Positions 34,395-45,853 of a DNA stretch of 64,000 bases are shown piece after piece. The notes beneath the pieces are model-generated. The model saw only the letters and a program-made list of their open reading frames with translations. It was not told the origin of the DNA and made no database searches. The position numbers and the translations under genes were made by a program. The stretch's first letter is position 1, and every line of letters starts with the position of its first letter. The DNA lies in the NCBI GenBank assembly GCA_014529385.2, contig CM043967.1, positions 134,861,182 to 134,925,181 of the forward strand, read 5' to 3'. The stretch comes from Adiantum capillus-veneris. Lineage: Eukaryota; Streptophyta; Polypodiopsida; Polypodiales; Pteridaceae.

Positions 34395-34739
34395 CAATAG
34401 GATTAGAGCACTCCTAAGTTTGTTGAACAAGGGCTAGCTCCGCATGAAAAATAACATACACACACACACACCCAATAGAATTAGAGCACTCCTAAGTTTG
34501 TTGAACAAGGGCTAGCACCTCATGAAAAATAATTTCTATGAGAAGCTTTCAATCTTGGTATCAAAAGAATGTTTTGCAGCATCTATTAAGAGGTTGTGTC
34601 ATGCATCACTTTTATAAATGTGATAGACTATACGTGTAGGAAGAGAGTATTGACAGTGTTCCACTTGGAAGAGAAGATAACCCTATGAGAATAGAGGCAT
34701 TGATTCCTTGGCCGTAGCAACGCGCGGGTCACATACTAG
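34348..34739 (+). mobile_element. Small non-autonomous Helitron-like element (392 bp)
   Basis: The 3' end reads CCGTAGCAACGCGCGGGTCA then CATACTAG|T: a short GC-rich hairpin (CCG...CGG) about 11 bases before CTAG and a following T, as in plant Helitrons. Upstream, A|TCTATATATA at 34347 supplies the expected A|TC 5' end. Inside are TA and CA microsatellites and a ~75 bp tandem duplication sharing TTAGAGCACTCCTAAGTTTG. No Rep/helicase gene. The 3' end is well supported; the 5' end is a best guess. Confidence 0.55.
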
Positions 34740-35256
34740 TATTTATAATAGTTTTAGTTCTTGGGAAGGCCATGGATTTTCACTTCAGACAGTGACTCTT
34801 TTGCTTTTTAAAGCCATTTGAAGGTTGGGTTTACTTTTTATTTTGAAGGAACATCCCTCCATGTGTCATCTAAGCTTATGGTCATGCGAAGCTTAGTGGT
34901 TCGTTCCATCAGCCGGAAATTTTTGTTAGCATGTAGATTTTCATCGGCTTACTATGCCTAAAAGAGCATAATTTTCAAACTACGTCGATTTCTTGCCGAT
35001 CAATCCTCTTTCTCTTTCTCTCTCTATTGTTTGCGTCTCACTCTCCCTCACTACTTGCTGCTATCCGTGACGTTTTGGACTGTCGAGCCTGCCTTAGTTA
35101 AAATTGTCGAGGCTTGTAGATGACTAAGCTTTGTGTGGCCATGTCCTAATGAACCTCCCTTTGTAGGATTGCACAAACCTTCCATGTCGTAAATGATCTC
35201 TCTCTAGTCTTACTTCTCAAAGCTCAATACTTGCACGCATGTATTCGTGTTTTGTC

Positions 35257-35261
<5 letters not shown>
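34740..35261. other. No gene recognised
   Basis: Unique AT-rich sequence. CCCTCCATGTGTCATC at 34855-34870 echoes a motif in the Helitron-like ends at 52655 and 53254, so part may be an older member of that family. No coding content seen. Confidence 0.45.
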
Positions 35262-35351
<90 letters not shown>

Positions 35352-35358
35352 CCTTACC

Positions 35359-35415
<57 letters not shown>
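35262..35415. repeat. Compound (TG)n(AG)n...(TG)n microsatellite at the PLE2 3' end
   Basis: About 29 TG units, then about 15 AG units to 35349, then about 27 TG units ending exactly where the PLE2 terminal repeat begins. On the element strand this is an ...ACACAC end, as also seen at the PLE1 3' end. Confidence 0.9.
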
Positions 35416-35417
<2 letters not shown>

Positions 35418-37873
35418 CTGTATTAAATCTTACTTAATAAGACATAATTGAACTTTTACATTCAAAAGACAACTGGCCAAGGATGGCCAAGGATCAATGA
35501 ACTGATTTGTACGAAAATAACTCAGTATCAGAATTATCTAAGTACAAAGATTGTGAGAAAGAGATCCTCTTTCAATATGGTTTGGTAGTAAAAAAACTTC
35601 CCCGTTTTTCAATGGATATTTCATAACAGAAGTGCTGCTTGCCAAATAAAAGAAACCCTCCAAGATAAGATAGAGTCCTTACCTGCATCCATCCAAACAA
35701 GACAACAATTCAATTAGCCTTGGATGTGTTTTACACGTATTAATGGACTATATCAGTTGTTATCCATGTCCATCTTTACAGAATTTAATTACTTTAGACA
35801 AGCTAGGTTATAGAGATTTTTTTAAAAAACACAGTGAGGTCTACTTGTTTAAGCCATAGCCTGGTAGCTATGCTTGAGCTCATAGAAACAGCCATATACT
35901 TACTAGTCAATAAAGTTTTGTAAAAACTCCATTCTTATCACGTGAGACCACATTTCTCGAGTCATATCTTGGTATTTATGCCAAGTTTTGAGAGTACCAA
36001 CCATATACTTACCTTCAATTTCCCAAGCTTTCTCCATAGCTTGGTAGCTATGCTTAAAAATAACAGTAGTAACTATTCTCTTTCCAAAAAGAGAGTATCA
36101 AAAAAACCTATTCAAGTGGAGATTTTATGTTTATGAGAAAGAGGTCAAATTTTTCCGCAATGTTGAGAGTAATCCCCACATTCTTACCTTCAAAAAACTT
36201 CGAGTTTCTCATTAAGCCCTTAGTATTCCATTCAGTTCGACAGTATTCAGCTCTATTTTAGCCAAGATACTTTTAAGTGTAGCGTCTTTTTATCAGTTCC
36301 TTTCCACATGCTAAAAAAACCATATACTTTCCTTCATAAAGAGCAGAATATCCAAAGATTGGTAGTTCCCCTAAAAAAACCCCAGGGTTATGCCAAGCAA
36401 GAGGTCATCCTTCCTCACATTGTGAATCCATACACAGTACCCCATATTTTGAATGATACAAAGCTAAGATTAGCTTTTTTTAAAAAACCAGTTTTAACGT
36501 CAAAAGATTAGTTAAGCCACAAGTTTGAGATAACTCGCAACAGCTTGAGAAAAAAGCCAGAGAAAAAAAACATGTTTTTAAAAAAAAAACAGCGACATAA
36601 CCAGTCCATCATGCTAGTTTTTTTTCCCAGAGCCAAGTGACCATTAGGTTCACACTCAAATGCTGCTTCTATTCATATATTTGGAAAAAACCAATTTTTT
36701 CGTCAGTTGAAACAGATGTAAGAACGGCCATGAAGCCAAGCCAACCAATATACTCCCAACCATATACACCTGTACATGCCAACATACTGCCCCATATCTA
36801 CCTAATAAGTTTATGCAGAGGTGAAGTCTTTCCATGGTTTTTTTTAGAGCCATTTCATCATACTGTGGCAAGCCCCGGCTTCTATGACAAGTTTTTCTCT
36901 TCAAAAAACACCGAAAACAGAAAATACCTCCCTTCATTTCCTATGCATAAGTGATTCCAAGGTCATCAATAATGCCTAGGCCTATCAGAAAAAACAAGTA
37001 GATAGGAGCTTGGTGATTAAAAAAAAATTATATGCAGTAACGAAAAAATTGTCCAAGGTTCCGCAGCAGAACAACCACTATCCATCAAAGTATGCCTTAG
37101 TTAGTACATCCAGTCATTTCCCTTGATCTGCCCAAGAGATGCCAGCCCATCTAAATATGTCCCACCCTAATTGAGGGCAAAAGAGTAGGTAGCACTACCC
37201 ATATGCTGCTACAATCTTTCTTTAGGGGAAAAAACGTTTTAGTCACAGAGAAAAAAACCAAAGACACCTATTCTGCAGTCATTTAAACGATTTCCAAAGC
37301 CTTTGAGAGCTTTATGTAGTATTTAGCAACCATATGCTATGCTAGAACATCTCCAGAACCACAGTCGGTCAAGGGATAATAACCATTAAGCTTGATCAGG
37401 CCTCATGCTACAAAAAAAACAGCAGTCGGTTTCTGGCGAAAAGAAGACAGTTTAGGAAGACTTATAATACCTGTGGTGACTGAGTAGCAAGCTCCATTGC
37501 TTTTGGTATTTCAAGTGGAAATAACACAGAACGGGTTTACCCAATATACACACTGAATCTCAAGCTAAGTGAGGGCTAAGGAGTGCCCTCACCTTTATAG
37601 GTTTGGTATGCACGCTTTCCTGAGTGTCTGAAGTGAAGAGAGTAGAGCCGCCCCATGCTGTGAGAGCGCCTCGTCCGTCAGATGCCATTACTGCCAGGGG
37701 AGAAAGCTCACCTTTACACGGTCCGAGGATGGAAGGAGCCGCCTTCCTTCTGTAATGATAGTTTTGAAGATTGTTTTACGAGCTCCTTGCCCAATACCCA
37801 AGTCGGTGGCACAATGCTAGTAATGTAGGCCCTACTTTGCCAATAGGGGGGGCGAGAGGGGGGAGGGAGATAT
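35416..37873 (-). repeat. 3' terminal direct repeat of PLE2 (2458 bp)
   Basis: Nearly identical to 45597-48043 from AGCTGTATTAAATC to GGGAGGGAGATAT. Differences seen include a 10 bp duplication (GGCCAAGGAT) near 35470 and scattered single bases. On the minus strand it carries GTAAGTATATGG near 35892-35903 and 36003-36014, and CAG|GTAAGGAC near 35685, as in PLE1. Confidence 0.85.
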
Positions 37874-37904
37874 TGTACCCGCCCTAACCCAGGCACCATA
37901 CACA

Positions 37905-38226
37905 TGTAAAGAATGAGGATGCAAGAGAGCTACACAAGACAAGCACAAAGCACACAGAGATGGAAAGCTTCTTCTTCTTCTTCACAGAAAAGAGAGTACA
38001 AAATGACTAAGTGCTAAAGCTGAAAAATAGCACATATGTACATGCGGTTACTGAGTGTGAACTCGCTAGAAGCGTACTAGGCTGGCACTATAAGTGTAGT
38101 CCAGCTGTAGAATCACTGGCAGAGATCCTCCGTGTCGGTCACCTAACGCGCCAGTGAGTAAATGCCGTAAGCGGCCAAGACCCGTAGTGGATTCCAGCTC
38201 AAGGTGTAGAGCTCGACATCTCAACA
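37905..38226 (-). repeat. 3' LTR of copia copy 1 (322 bp)
   Basis: Differs from the 5' LTR at three sites (AAAAT/AAAGT, GGTTAC/GGTCAC, GATTCC/GATGCC on the plus strand). The pol reading frame runs 28 bp into it before its stop. Confidence 0.95.
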
Positions 38227-41200
38227 CTCCCCCTCGAGCTCTGCATGTCGCAGAGTCCAAGCATAGTCCGGAAACGTCGAAGCTTCTCAGCTCCGAGGGC
38301 CTTGGTAAAGATATCCGCTATCTGCTCCTCTGTGCTGATGTAGACCAAGTCGATGTCGCCCACCAACACTCGCTCTCGAACGTAGTGGTAATGGACCTCT
38401 ATGTGTTTGGTCCTGGCATGGAACACTGGGTTCCTAGCCAACTGCATGCTGCTGAGGTTGTCACAATGGATGAAAATCTGCTGGTCCACCTGCACTCCCA
38501 AGTCCTCAAGTAATGTGCGTAGCCAAGCTACCTCGCACGCCGCAACTGCTGCACCTCTGTACTCGGCCTCTGTGCTCGATAAAGCAACCGTAGGCTGCTT
38601 TTTGCTGCTCCAAGTAACAGCAGCACTCCCAAAAGAGAACATGAAGCCACTCGTAGATCTCCTATCAACAATGCTACCTGCCCAATCTGCATCTGTATAC
38701 CCATACAATGCTAATGGTGCATCTGCTGCATAGAACAATGCGTAGTCAAGAGTACCTTGCACATACCTAAGTGTGCGTCGTACTCCATCCAAATGTGGCT
38801 TCCTCGGAAGTTGCATGAACTGACTCTCCAAGCCTACTGTGTAGCTCAAGTCTGGCCTCGTGATAGTCAAGTAGATTAGACTACCCACAATCTTCCTGTA
38901 CATGTTGACATCCTCAACAACATCACCCTTCTCTGCACTCAGCTTTGCATTCACATCCAAGGGAATAGAAATTGGCTTACAATCAGCCATACCATACTTT
39001 GACAACATGTCCAAAGCATACTGTCTCTGTGATAGCCATACACCCTCTGGAGTCCTGATCACCTCAATGCCAAGAAAGTAGCGCAACTCGCCTAAATCTT
39101 TCATTTCAAACTCCTGTTTGAGAAGACCCTTCACATGGTCAATCTCCATAGCATTGTCACCAACAATAATAAGGTCATCTACATATATGGTAATGACCAC
39201 AATCCCCACATCACTCTCACGTACATAGAGTGAATGATCAGCATGAGCTCTCCTAAAACCAATACTGACAAGATACTTGGCAATCCTATCATACCATGCT
39301 CTAGAGCCCTGCTTCAAACCATACAAAGCTTTGAGAAGTCTGCATACATAATCTGGGTAACCTGGATCGACATAACCAGGTGGCTGATCCATATACACTT
39401 CCTCTTGCAACTCACCATTCAAGAAGGCATTCTTTACATCCATTTGATGCATAATCTATCCTCTAGATGCAGCGACTACTATGACAGCTCTCACTGTCGT
39501 CATCTTTGCCACTAGAGCAAAGGTCTCCTCATAGTCTATGCCATACGTCTGTGCATAACCCTTTGCAACCAGCCTTGCCTTGTGACGCTCAATGTTACCA
39601 TCAGCCTTATGCTTGGTTTTATACACCCATTTACAGCCAATAGCTTTCTTGCCACTTGGCAATGGCACCAACTCCCATGTGTCATTTGCTTCCAATGCAG
39701 CCATCTCTTCATTCATTGCATCATCCCAATGCACATTTCCAACTGCATCCTCAAAACATGTGGGCTCCACATCCTGTATCACCTTAGCCATGTAGGCTTG
39801 GTGATGCGCTAGATACCCATCATAAGTCAATTTCTGAACTGGATTTCTGACTCTATTAGATCTGCGCGGTCCTGGGTCACTCCTTTGCCCTCTAGCATCT
39901 TCTTGTACTTTCCTTACACCAGGTGTCCTGACAGCCGGAATTCCAAATTCCTCATCAAGACTTTGTTCAGAACCATCTGAATCCATGTCTACATGTGAAA
40001 AACCTGATGATGCATCAACCATAAAGGGAGGTTCATCAACCTTTTCCTTTCCTTTTCGTGATACATTCCCTGTACCTGTTGGTGGAGTAACCTGCGTACG
40101 TAGTCTACCATTCCATGGTTTCTCAACAGAGCCACGAGAAGAGGACTCTTGTGGTCCACTCAAAACCTGTGACTATGGCCTCACATTTTGTACAACCACA
40201 TCATCTTTTACATCAGCCCCAATAGTGCCATGTGCATTACTGTACCAGCTGCTCATCTCATCAAAGACTACATCTCTGCTCACTCGTAATTCTCGTGTAG
40301 TAGGATTGTAGCACCTGTACCCCTTTTGTTCAAGGGAATATCCCACAAGAATACATTTCTCTGCTTTAGGATCCAATTTCCTACGCAACTCATCTGGTAC
40401 ATGCATGTAAGCTATGCAGCCAAACACTTTCAAGTGTGCCAAATCAGGCTTTGTACCTATAAACTTTTCCTCAGGTGTTACATCATGCACCGCAGCTGTA
40501 GGTGTCCTGTTCATAATGTACACAGCTGTATTTACAACTTCAGCCCAGAAATGATGAGGCATGTTCTTCTCATTCATCAATGCACGTGCAACCTCTACAA
40601 TGTGCCTGTTTTTCCTTTCTGCGACCCCATTCTGCTGTGGAGTATATCTGCATGTAAACTTCCTGTGTATACCATGCATTCGCAGAAAATCTGAAAAATC
40701 ATTGGAGAAGTACTCTCCCCCTCCATCTGACCTCAATGTCTTGATTTGCATATCTGTCTCCTTCTCAATCATGACTTTGAAGTCTTGAAAGTGACCAAAC
40801 ACTTCACTTTTGTTACGCATGAAGTAGACCCATACTTTCCTTGTATGGTCATCAATGAAAGAGACATAATACCTGCAACCATGTATACTTGCAGTATCGG
40901 TTGGACCCCAAACATCTGTGTGCACCACCTCAAGTGGCTTTTTACATACATTGCGCTCATGTGGAAATGAGCCCTTTGACTCTTTTCCAAACTGGCATGT
41001 TGCACACACTTTATGCATACCATCCACCTTGAATTTGGGCAAACCTTTTACAATCTGTTTTGATTGCATGCTGCGCAATCTCTGCTCATTGACATGGCCA
41101 ATGCGTTTGTGTCAAATGTCAACATCAGCCACAACACCTGTGCCCTGTGCAAATAATGCAGCTTTTACCTCAGGCATGTCTACATTCAGCGTAAACATTC

Positions 41201-42548
41201 TGCCCACACATTTGCCCTCTGTGATCAGCTTACAGCCATTCTGGAAATCTTCTACATAACAGCCATTTGGATTGAAGCGAACCTGCAAACCCTGCTCAAC
41301 CATTTGTCCAACAGAAACAAGATTCTTTGTAATGTTTGGGACATGAAGTACATCTGCTAAGTACTTTGATTTCCCACTCTTCGTATTTAGAGGTATGTCC
41401 CCTACATGAGCAATGGGGTGAGCTGTGTCATCTCCTGTCTGCACATAGCCTGACACATCTGGTTTGCGCATATCTCTAAACCACTCTCCACGAGACGTCA
41501 TGTGATTAGAGGCACCTGAATCCACATACCAAACATCATCTTGGGTGGAATTCTCTGCAGTCATTGTATTCATTACATGTTGCATAACAAACATGCGCTC
41601 GTTTTTGCTGTCATCTGCATCTCTGCTAGTAGATGCATAGTTGCCCTGTTCTCTCTTTCTACTTGCTTTTCCCTTTGGACAGTCACGTGACATGTGACCT
41701 CTTTCACCACAAGTCCAACATTCTCTACTATCTGGAGTATGTTGCTGCCTGCTTGATCCTGCACCACGACCTCTTTGACTCCCCCTGCCTTGAGACTGGT
41801 TTCCCCTGCCACTTGTATTGTTTTGATTTGATTGACCTTCCAGAAATTGGCCCCTGCAACCCCTTGGGCCTCGACCACGACCTCTACCTCTACCTCTGTT
41901 GGAGTTAGAATAGAAGGCCTGTTCAGAATTATTTCTGCCATGAGAAGAAGATGTGTCAAGGTTCTTCTCCTCAAGAATAAGCATAGAAATCAAATCTTGG
42001 AACACGGGGATGTCGTCTCTTGTATTCATGGAAGACCTAAAATGTACATACTCATCTCCTAGACCATCCAAACATGCACGGACAATGTCATCGTCTTCCA
42101 CTGAGACTTTAATAGATCCAAGAGCCTCAATGATACTCTTGATCTTCAAAGCATAATCATTGATGGAGAGGTTGTTCCTCTTAACCTGATTTAGCTCCGA
42201 CTTTAGTTGAAGCTTCCTGGCCTTGGTGTTCACCTCGAACACTCTGCCTAAGTTTTTCCATGCAATGGCGGGGGTTTCAGCATTCTGTAGATAGCCCATC
42301 ATGCCATATGTGATGCTCATAGAAAGCCAATACATCACTTTGCTCTGGCCTTGTTGCCAGTCCCTCAAAGCTTTCCTTTGTTCTGCTGTAGCATTTGCCT
42401 CGGGAATCTCTGGTTCCTTTTCATTGTCTCCTTCTACATAGTCCCAATAACCTTTTCCTTTTAGGAAATTTGTTATTCTAAACTTCCATGCAGGGTAGTT
42501 ATTTTTCTCAAGCTTCTCAGTAACAATCTGACTGAAACCGTCAGACAT
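38199..42548 (-). pseudogene. Copia gag-pol polyprotein, 1449 codons, three nonsense codons
   Basis: A single frame from ATG 42548: gag (1-260), RG-rich stretch (218-263), CCHC zinc knuckle CWTCGERGHMSRDC (277-290), protease WYVDSGASNHMT (340-351), integrase with HTDVWGP (Asp 545), RSDGGGEYF (Asp 608) and NGVAERKNR (Glu 644), RT with IYVDDLIIV (1121-1129), RNase H with YTDADWAG and SSTEAEYRG. Order PR-IN-RT-RH defines copia. Stops: TGA at 41112-41114 (Trp in copy 2), TAG at 40173-40175 (Gln in copy 2), TAG at 39456-39458 (Trp in copy 2). All catalytic residues listed are intact, so three point changes account for its inactivity. Confidence 0.95.
38227..38240 (-). promoter_or_regulatory. Polypurine tract of copia copy 1
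   Basis: AGCTCGAGGGGGAG on the minus strand, directly before the 3' LTR; start site of plus-strand DNA synthesis. Identical tract in copy 2 at 57902-57915. Confidence 0.85.
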
Positions 42549-42796
42549 CTTGAAGCACTAAGACAAAATAGCTGCAATCTGCAAAAACCTGCAAATCTGC
42601 TGAACCTGCTATCGTGGTTCCTGTAACGCTTTCTACACTCAACGAGTGTCCACAATCAAGCGTACATACAACCACTGTACTTGTACAGTAAATCTCTGTA
42701 TACTGCACTTTGGAGACCTGTTCAGAAACTTGTGCGTGGTCGTGGATTGCGAACGAAGGGATTGTGATGCTCTTGCTCTCTTAGCCTCTCTTGCCT

Positions 42797-42815
42797 GAAC
42801 CTGGCTCTGATACCA
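42797..42815 (-). promoter_or_regulatory. Primer binding site, initiator tRNA-Met (copia copy 1)
   Basis: TGGTATCAGAGCCAGGTTC immediately follows the 5' LTR, the standard plant copia PBS complementary to the 3' end of initiator tRNA-Met. Confidence 0.95.
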
Positions 42816-43137
42816 TGTAAAGAATGAGGATGCAAGAGAGCTACACAAGACAAGCACAAAGCACACAGAGATGGAAAGCTTCTTCTTCTTCTTCACAGAA
42901 AAGAGAGTACAAAATGACTAAGTGCTAAAGCTGAAAAGTAGCACATATGTACATGCGGTCACTGAGTGTGAACTCGCTAGAAGCGTACTAGGCTGGCACT
43001 ATAAGTGTAGTCCAGCTGTAGAATCACTGGCAGAGATCCTCCGTGTCGGTCACCTAACGCGCCAGTGAGTAAATGCCGTAAGCGGCCAAGACCCGTAGTG
43101 GATGCCAGCTCAAGGTGTAGAGCTCGACATCTCAACA
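42816..43137 (-). repeat. 5' LTR of copia copy 1 (322 bp)
   Basis: Begins TGTTGAGATGTCGAGC at 43137 on the minus strand and ends TTCTTTACA at 42816, next to the PBS. Three mismatches with the 3' LTR. Confidence 0.95.
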
Positions 43138-43181
43138 ACACAATGGGTCAGTAGTAGGCCCATTGTGTATGGGCCTACTAC
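43138..43181 (-). promoter_or_regulatory. Two-state RNA hairpin overlapping the RT stop codon (PLE2)
   Basis: Stem 1 pairs 43151-43163 with 43169-43181 (GTAGTAGGCCCAT and its complement); stem 2 pairs 43138-43147 with 43159-43168 (ACACAATGGG and CCCATTGTGT). Same arrangement as PLE1, again overlapping the RT stop at 43178-43180. The copia target duplication ACACA is the outer edge of stem 2. Confidence 0.75.
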
Positions 43182-45151
43182 CTTATGAGAGTGATAAGAC
43201 TCTCTTTTTGGAATAAGAGTCCAGGCCAGTTGTGCCTAATGAGAGCCTGAGTGATGATATTATGGATTTGATTGTAATTAAATCCATTCAGGTAGTATTT
43301 TTTAATAAGTACTGAAATTTCCCCCCAAGCAATGGAAGGTGACGAAGAAGAGTAGCAGATTAAGTGTAGAAGTCCAATACAGGAGCTGATAGAGGATTTG
43401 TAGGGCCTATTGCTGTTTCTTTTGATGAATTCTATGTGTGGTAGTTTGAGAAGATCCTTTTTCCAGATGAATCTCAAGTCGTATCCTCCTGTAGATGGGG
43501 CGTGAAGGGATATCGATAGGTTAAGAAAGTGGGCTGTTTTGTAGAAATCCCCAAGAGTTGAATCCTCCGGGATAGAGGTTGGCTCAATTTTTAGGCACTG
43601 GGGGTATATTTGATCAATCTCAGATGAGAACAGTCTATTGTTGACACTAAGTATGTCATCCATATACCTGAAGGTGTGTTTGAATAGTGGGAGAATTTTA
43701 TGGTTGGTTTCCATGTTTTTCAGGCACCATTTGTATTCAAAGAAAGCTAAGTAGATGTTACACATAAGTGGTGAGCAAGAGAAACCCATCGGGATTCCAA
43801 GGCATTGATTATAGCATTCGCCTCCTGCTATAATAATATAGTTGTTTAACAACCAAAAAATGTAGGAGCATAGTTTTATTTCATCAAAGTGTAAAGGGTT
43901 AATGGATTGAGATGCTAGAATCCATCTGGGTTTTTTTGCAAGAGAGATGAAGAAATGCTTTCTTTTTTTGGCATTGGTAAATGCTAGGTTAATGACCTTG
44001 TCCAGTACAGTTTTAAGGCCAAGATCTCCGTTCAGTGGGATGTTTTCATAGCACTGTGTGATATCAGCTGTAAAGATGTGAAAAATATGCTGAGGAAGGT
44101 TAAGTGTAACCTCTGTAGCATTTTTTGTAAGCCAAAGGGGATTACATTGGATATTAAGAAAATCCTTACAAATTTTTTGTTTTTCTACACAGATGATTTC
44201 AAATTCTGTGAGAACAAGATCAAGGCAAAGAGTAATATCTTTGGTGATATCTGTGAAGATACAATTGGAGGCATCAGATATCCACCTGAATTTATGTTTG
44301 TGGATTTTATATGTGAGAAATAGTATTGGTAACTTGACGTTACTGATAGTGTAGCCTAGCTGTTCTAGATGTATAGAGATTTTGTTGGAGATATCTTGTG
44401 GTGTTTTATTGGTAAGATAGAATTATTTTCCTGCAACCCGTTCCCGTGCAGCTTTCCAAGCAAGTTGTTTACACATAATAGTAGGGTAGTTGGAGCTTTT
44501 TTCAAGCCCTACTACTAGCCAATTTTTTGAGATAGTTTGAAATTCGATGGCTAACTGAGGTGTAAGCCAAGAGTTATCAGAAGAAAGCCATTTTCTAGGA
44601 AGTAGAGAGATTTTTTTAAGGAAGCATTCCTTAACTAACTCTTTTAAGTCCGGTAGGACTGTCATCTCCAGTCGGAGAGTACTGACAAGGTCAGTGAGGC
44701 AGCTAAGTAAAGCTGCTAAGGCGAGGTAGGGGTTTTTTGGATAGTTAGGAATGTGATTGAGTCCTTTGGCAAGGAGATTTCGGACTGTAGTATTGTTGAT
44801 AATGTTGAGGTCTTGAGTATAGACATGGTAGCCACATTCTTTAAAATGCCTACAGAATGCGAAAAAATGATTGCAAGTACAGTGAGGGATTGTTTTTTGT
44901 CTAAGAAAGTCATTGTTAAGAACTAATCCTTTTAGAGGATGGTGATATCTCCATCCAATGAGAATGTTGTCAAGTAGTTTATGGTTACCAAAAATTAGGG
45001 CAGAGTCATAAATAAGTTGTGATGCATCCAAATTGCTAATACATCTGAGGACCAGAGAGGAGGCCACAGAGAGGCGAGGTGAGTTCCAAACCTTGAGAAA
45101 GGGCAAGAGTCTGCAAAAAACATTGAGGTAAGGTAAATCATTTCTTGCCAT
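43178..45151 (-). pseudogene. Penelope-like reverse transcriptase, PLE2 copy, one in-frame TAA
   Basis: One frame from 45151 to 43178 with a single TAA at 44423-44425, at the same place as in PLE1 (after ...RVAGK). Before it: RCISNLDASQLIYDSALIFG fused directly to NHKLLDNILIGWRYHH, because most of ORF1 is missing, then LLAKGLNHIPNYPKNPYLAL. After it: KFRWISDASN, IFTADITQCYENIP (motif A), CLGIPMGFSCSPLMCNIYL (motif B), FRYMDDILSV (motif C, intact). No GIY-YIG domain was seen. Apart from the shared stop this RT looks catalytically sound, suggesting the stop is either an expression feature (readthrough, splicing) or inherited from a defective parent. Confidence 0.7.
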
Positions 45152-45296
45152 AGTATGTGATACATGTTTTGGCTTTCCTAGGAAGGAAAGGTCTAGATCT
45201 AGCCGCTATGGAGTCTTTTGGTGCATGTTCTTTTATGAAGAGCTTGATCTGGTCAAGGATCTTTGCGTGATTTTTAGGGTTGTGATTTGTACTCAT
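45138..45296 (-). CDS. Short conserved ORF (52 aa) of PLE2
   Basis: MSTNHNPKNHAKILDQIKLF onward, ending TCITYYGKK; counterpart of 18863-19024. The open frame extends upstream to 45392, but the stretch before MSTN crosses a strong 3' splice site (TGTTTCAG|GACTG), so MSTN is the likelier start. Similar length, start and end in two diverged copies argue for a maintained product. It overlaps the next frame by 14 bp. Confidence 0.45.
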   Translation of the reverse strand: MSTNHNPKNHAKILDQIKLFIKEHAPKDSIAARSRPFLPRKAKTCITYYGKK

Positions 45297-45326
45297 GCGA
45301 GCTGTCAGTCTATACTGTGAGCAGTC

Positions 45327-45853
45327 CTGAAACACAGTTGATATAAAGATTAGAAAAGTGTCTTCAAGGTAAAGTCTTTTTTGGTCCTGCAAACCTTAAA
45401 CCGGCTGAGTCAGAGACTATGGTAGCCGTGAGCAGGGGACCAGAAGAGAGTCTAACAAAGGGGCCACCTAACACCAACCTACCAAAAAAGGTTTTAACGA
45501 TTGTGGGTCCCAATATAGAACTCTATTCTATCGAGAATATCCTAGGTCAGCATCCCGGTATCCCCGGAGGGAAGACCCTATGTATAGGATGTGTGTAGCT
45601 GTATTAAATCTTACTTAATAAGACATAATTGAACTTTTACATTCAAAAGACAACTGGCCAAGGATCAATGAACTGATTTGTACGAAAATACCTCAGTATC
45701 AGAATTATCTAAGTACAAAGATTGTGAGAAAGAGATCCTCTTTCAATGTGGTTTGGTAGTAAAAAAACTTCCCCGTTTTTCAATGGATATTTCATAACAG
45801 AAGTGTTGCTTGCCAAAGAAAAGAAACCCTCCAAGATAAGATAGAGTCCTTAC
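45327..45853 (-). other. Candidate intron from the 5' terminal repeat to the first ORF
   Basis: Minus strand: donor CAG|GTAAGGAC at 45853 and acceptor TGTGTTTCAG|GACTGC ending at 45327, giving 527 nt. Removal would bring repeat-derived leader RNA next to the MSTN start. Both sites are conserved in PLE1 (acceptor at 18832; donor at about 24392 in its downstream repeat). Introns are known in other Penelope-like elements, but splicing here is an inference. Confidence 0.35.

Larger units (their letters stand above)
37905..43137 (-). mobile_element. Complete Ty1/copia retrotransposon (5233 bp) inserted in PLE2
   Basis: Identical-length LTRs (322 bp) start TGTTGAGATG and end TTCTTTACA on the minus strand. 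Both flanks are ACACA (37900-37904 and 43138-43142), a 5 bp target duplication. PBS and polypurine tract directly adjoin the LTRs. One gag-pol frame with three nonsense codons lies between. The LTRs differ at three positions, so the insertion is recent and postdates PLE2. Confidence 0.95.

Noticed and set aside
36637-36954. 105-codon ORF present in both PLE2 repeats (36637-36954, 46807-47124)
   Set aside because: It is antisense to the element and identical only because the repeats are recent copies; PLE1's repeat has no counterpart frame.
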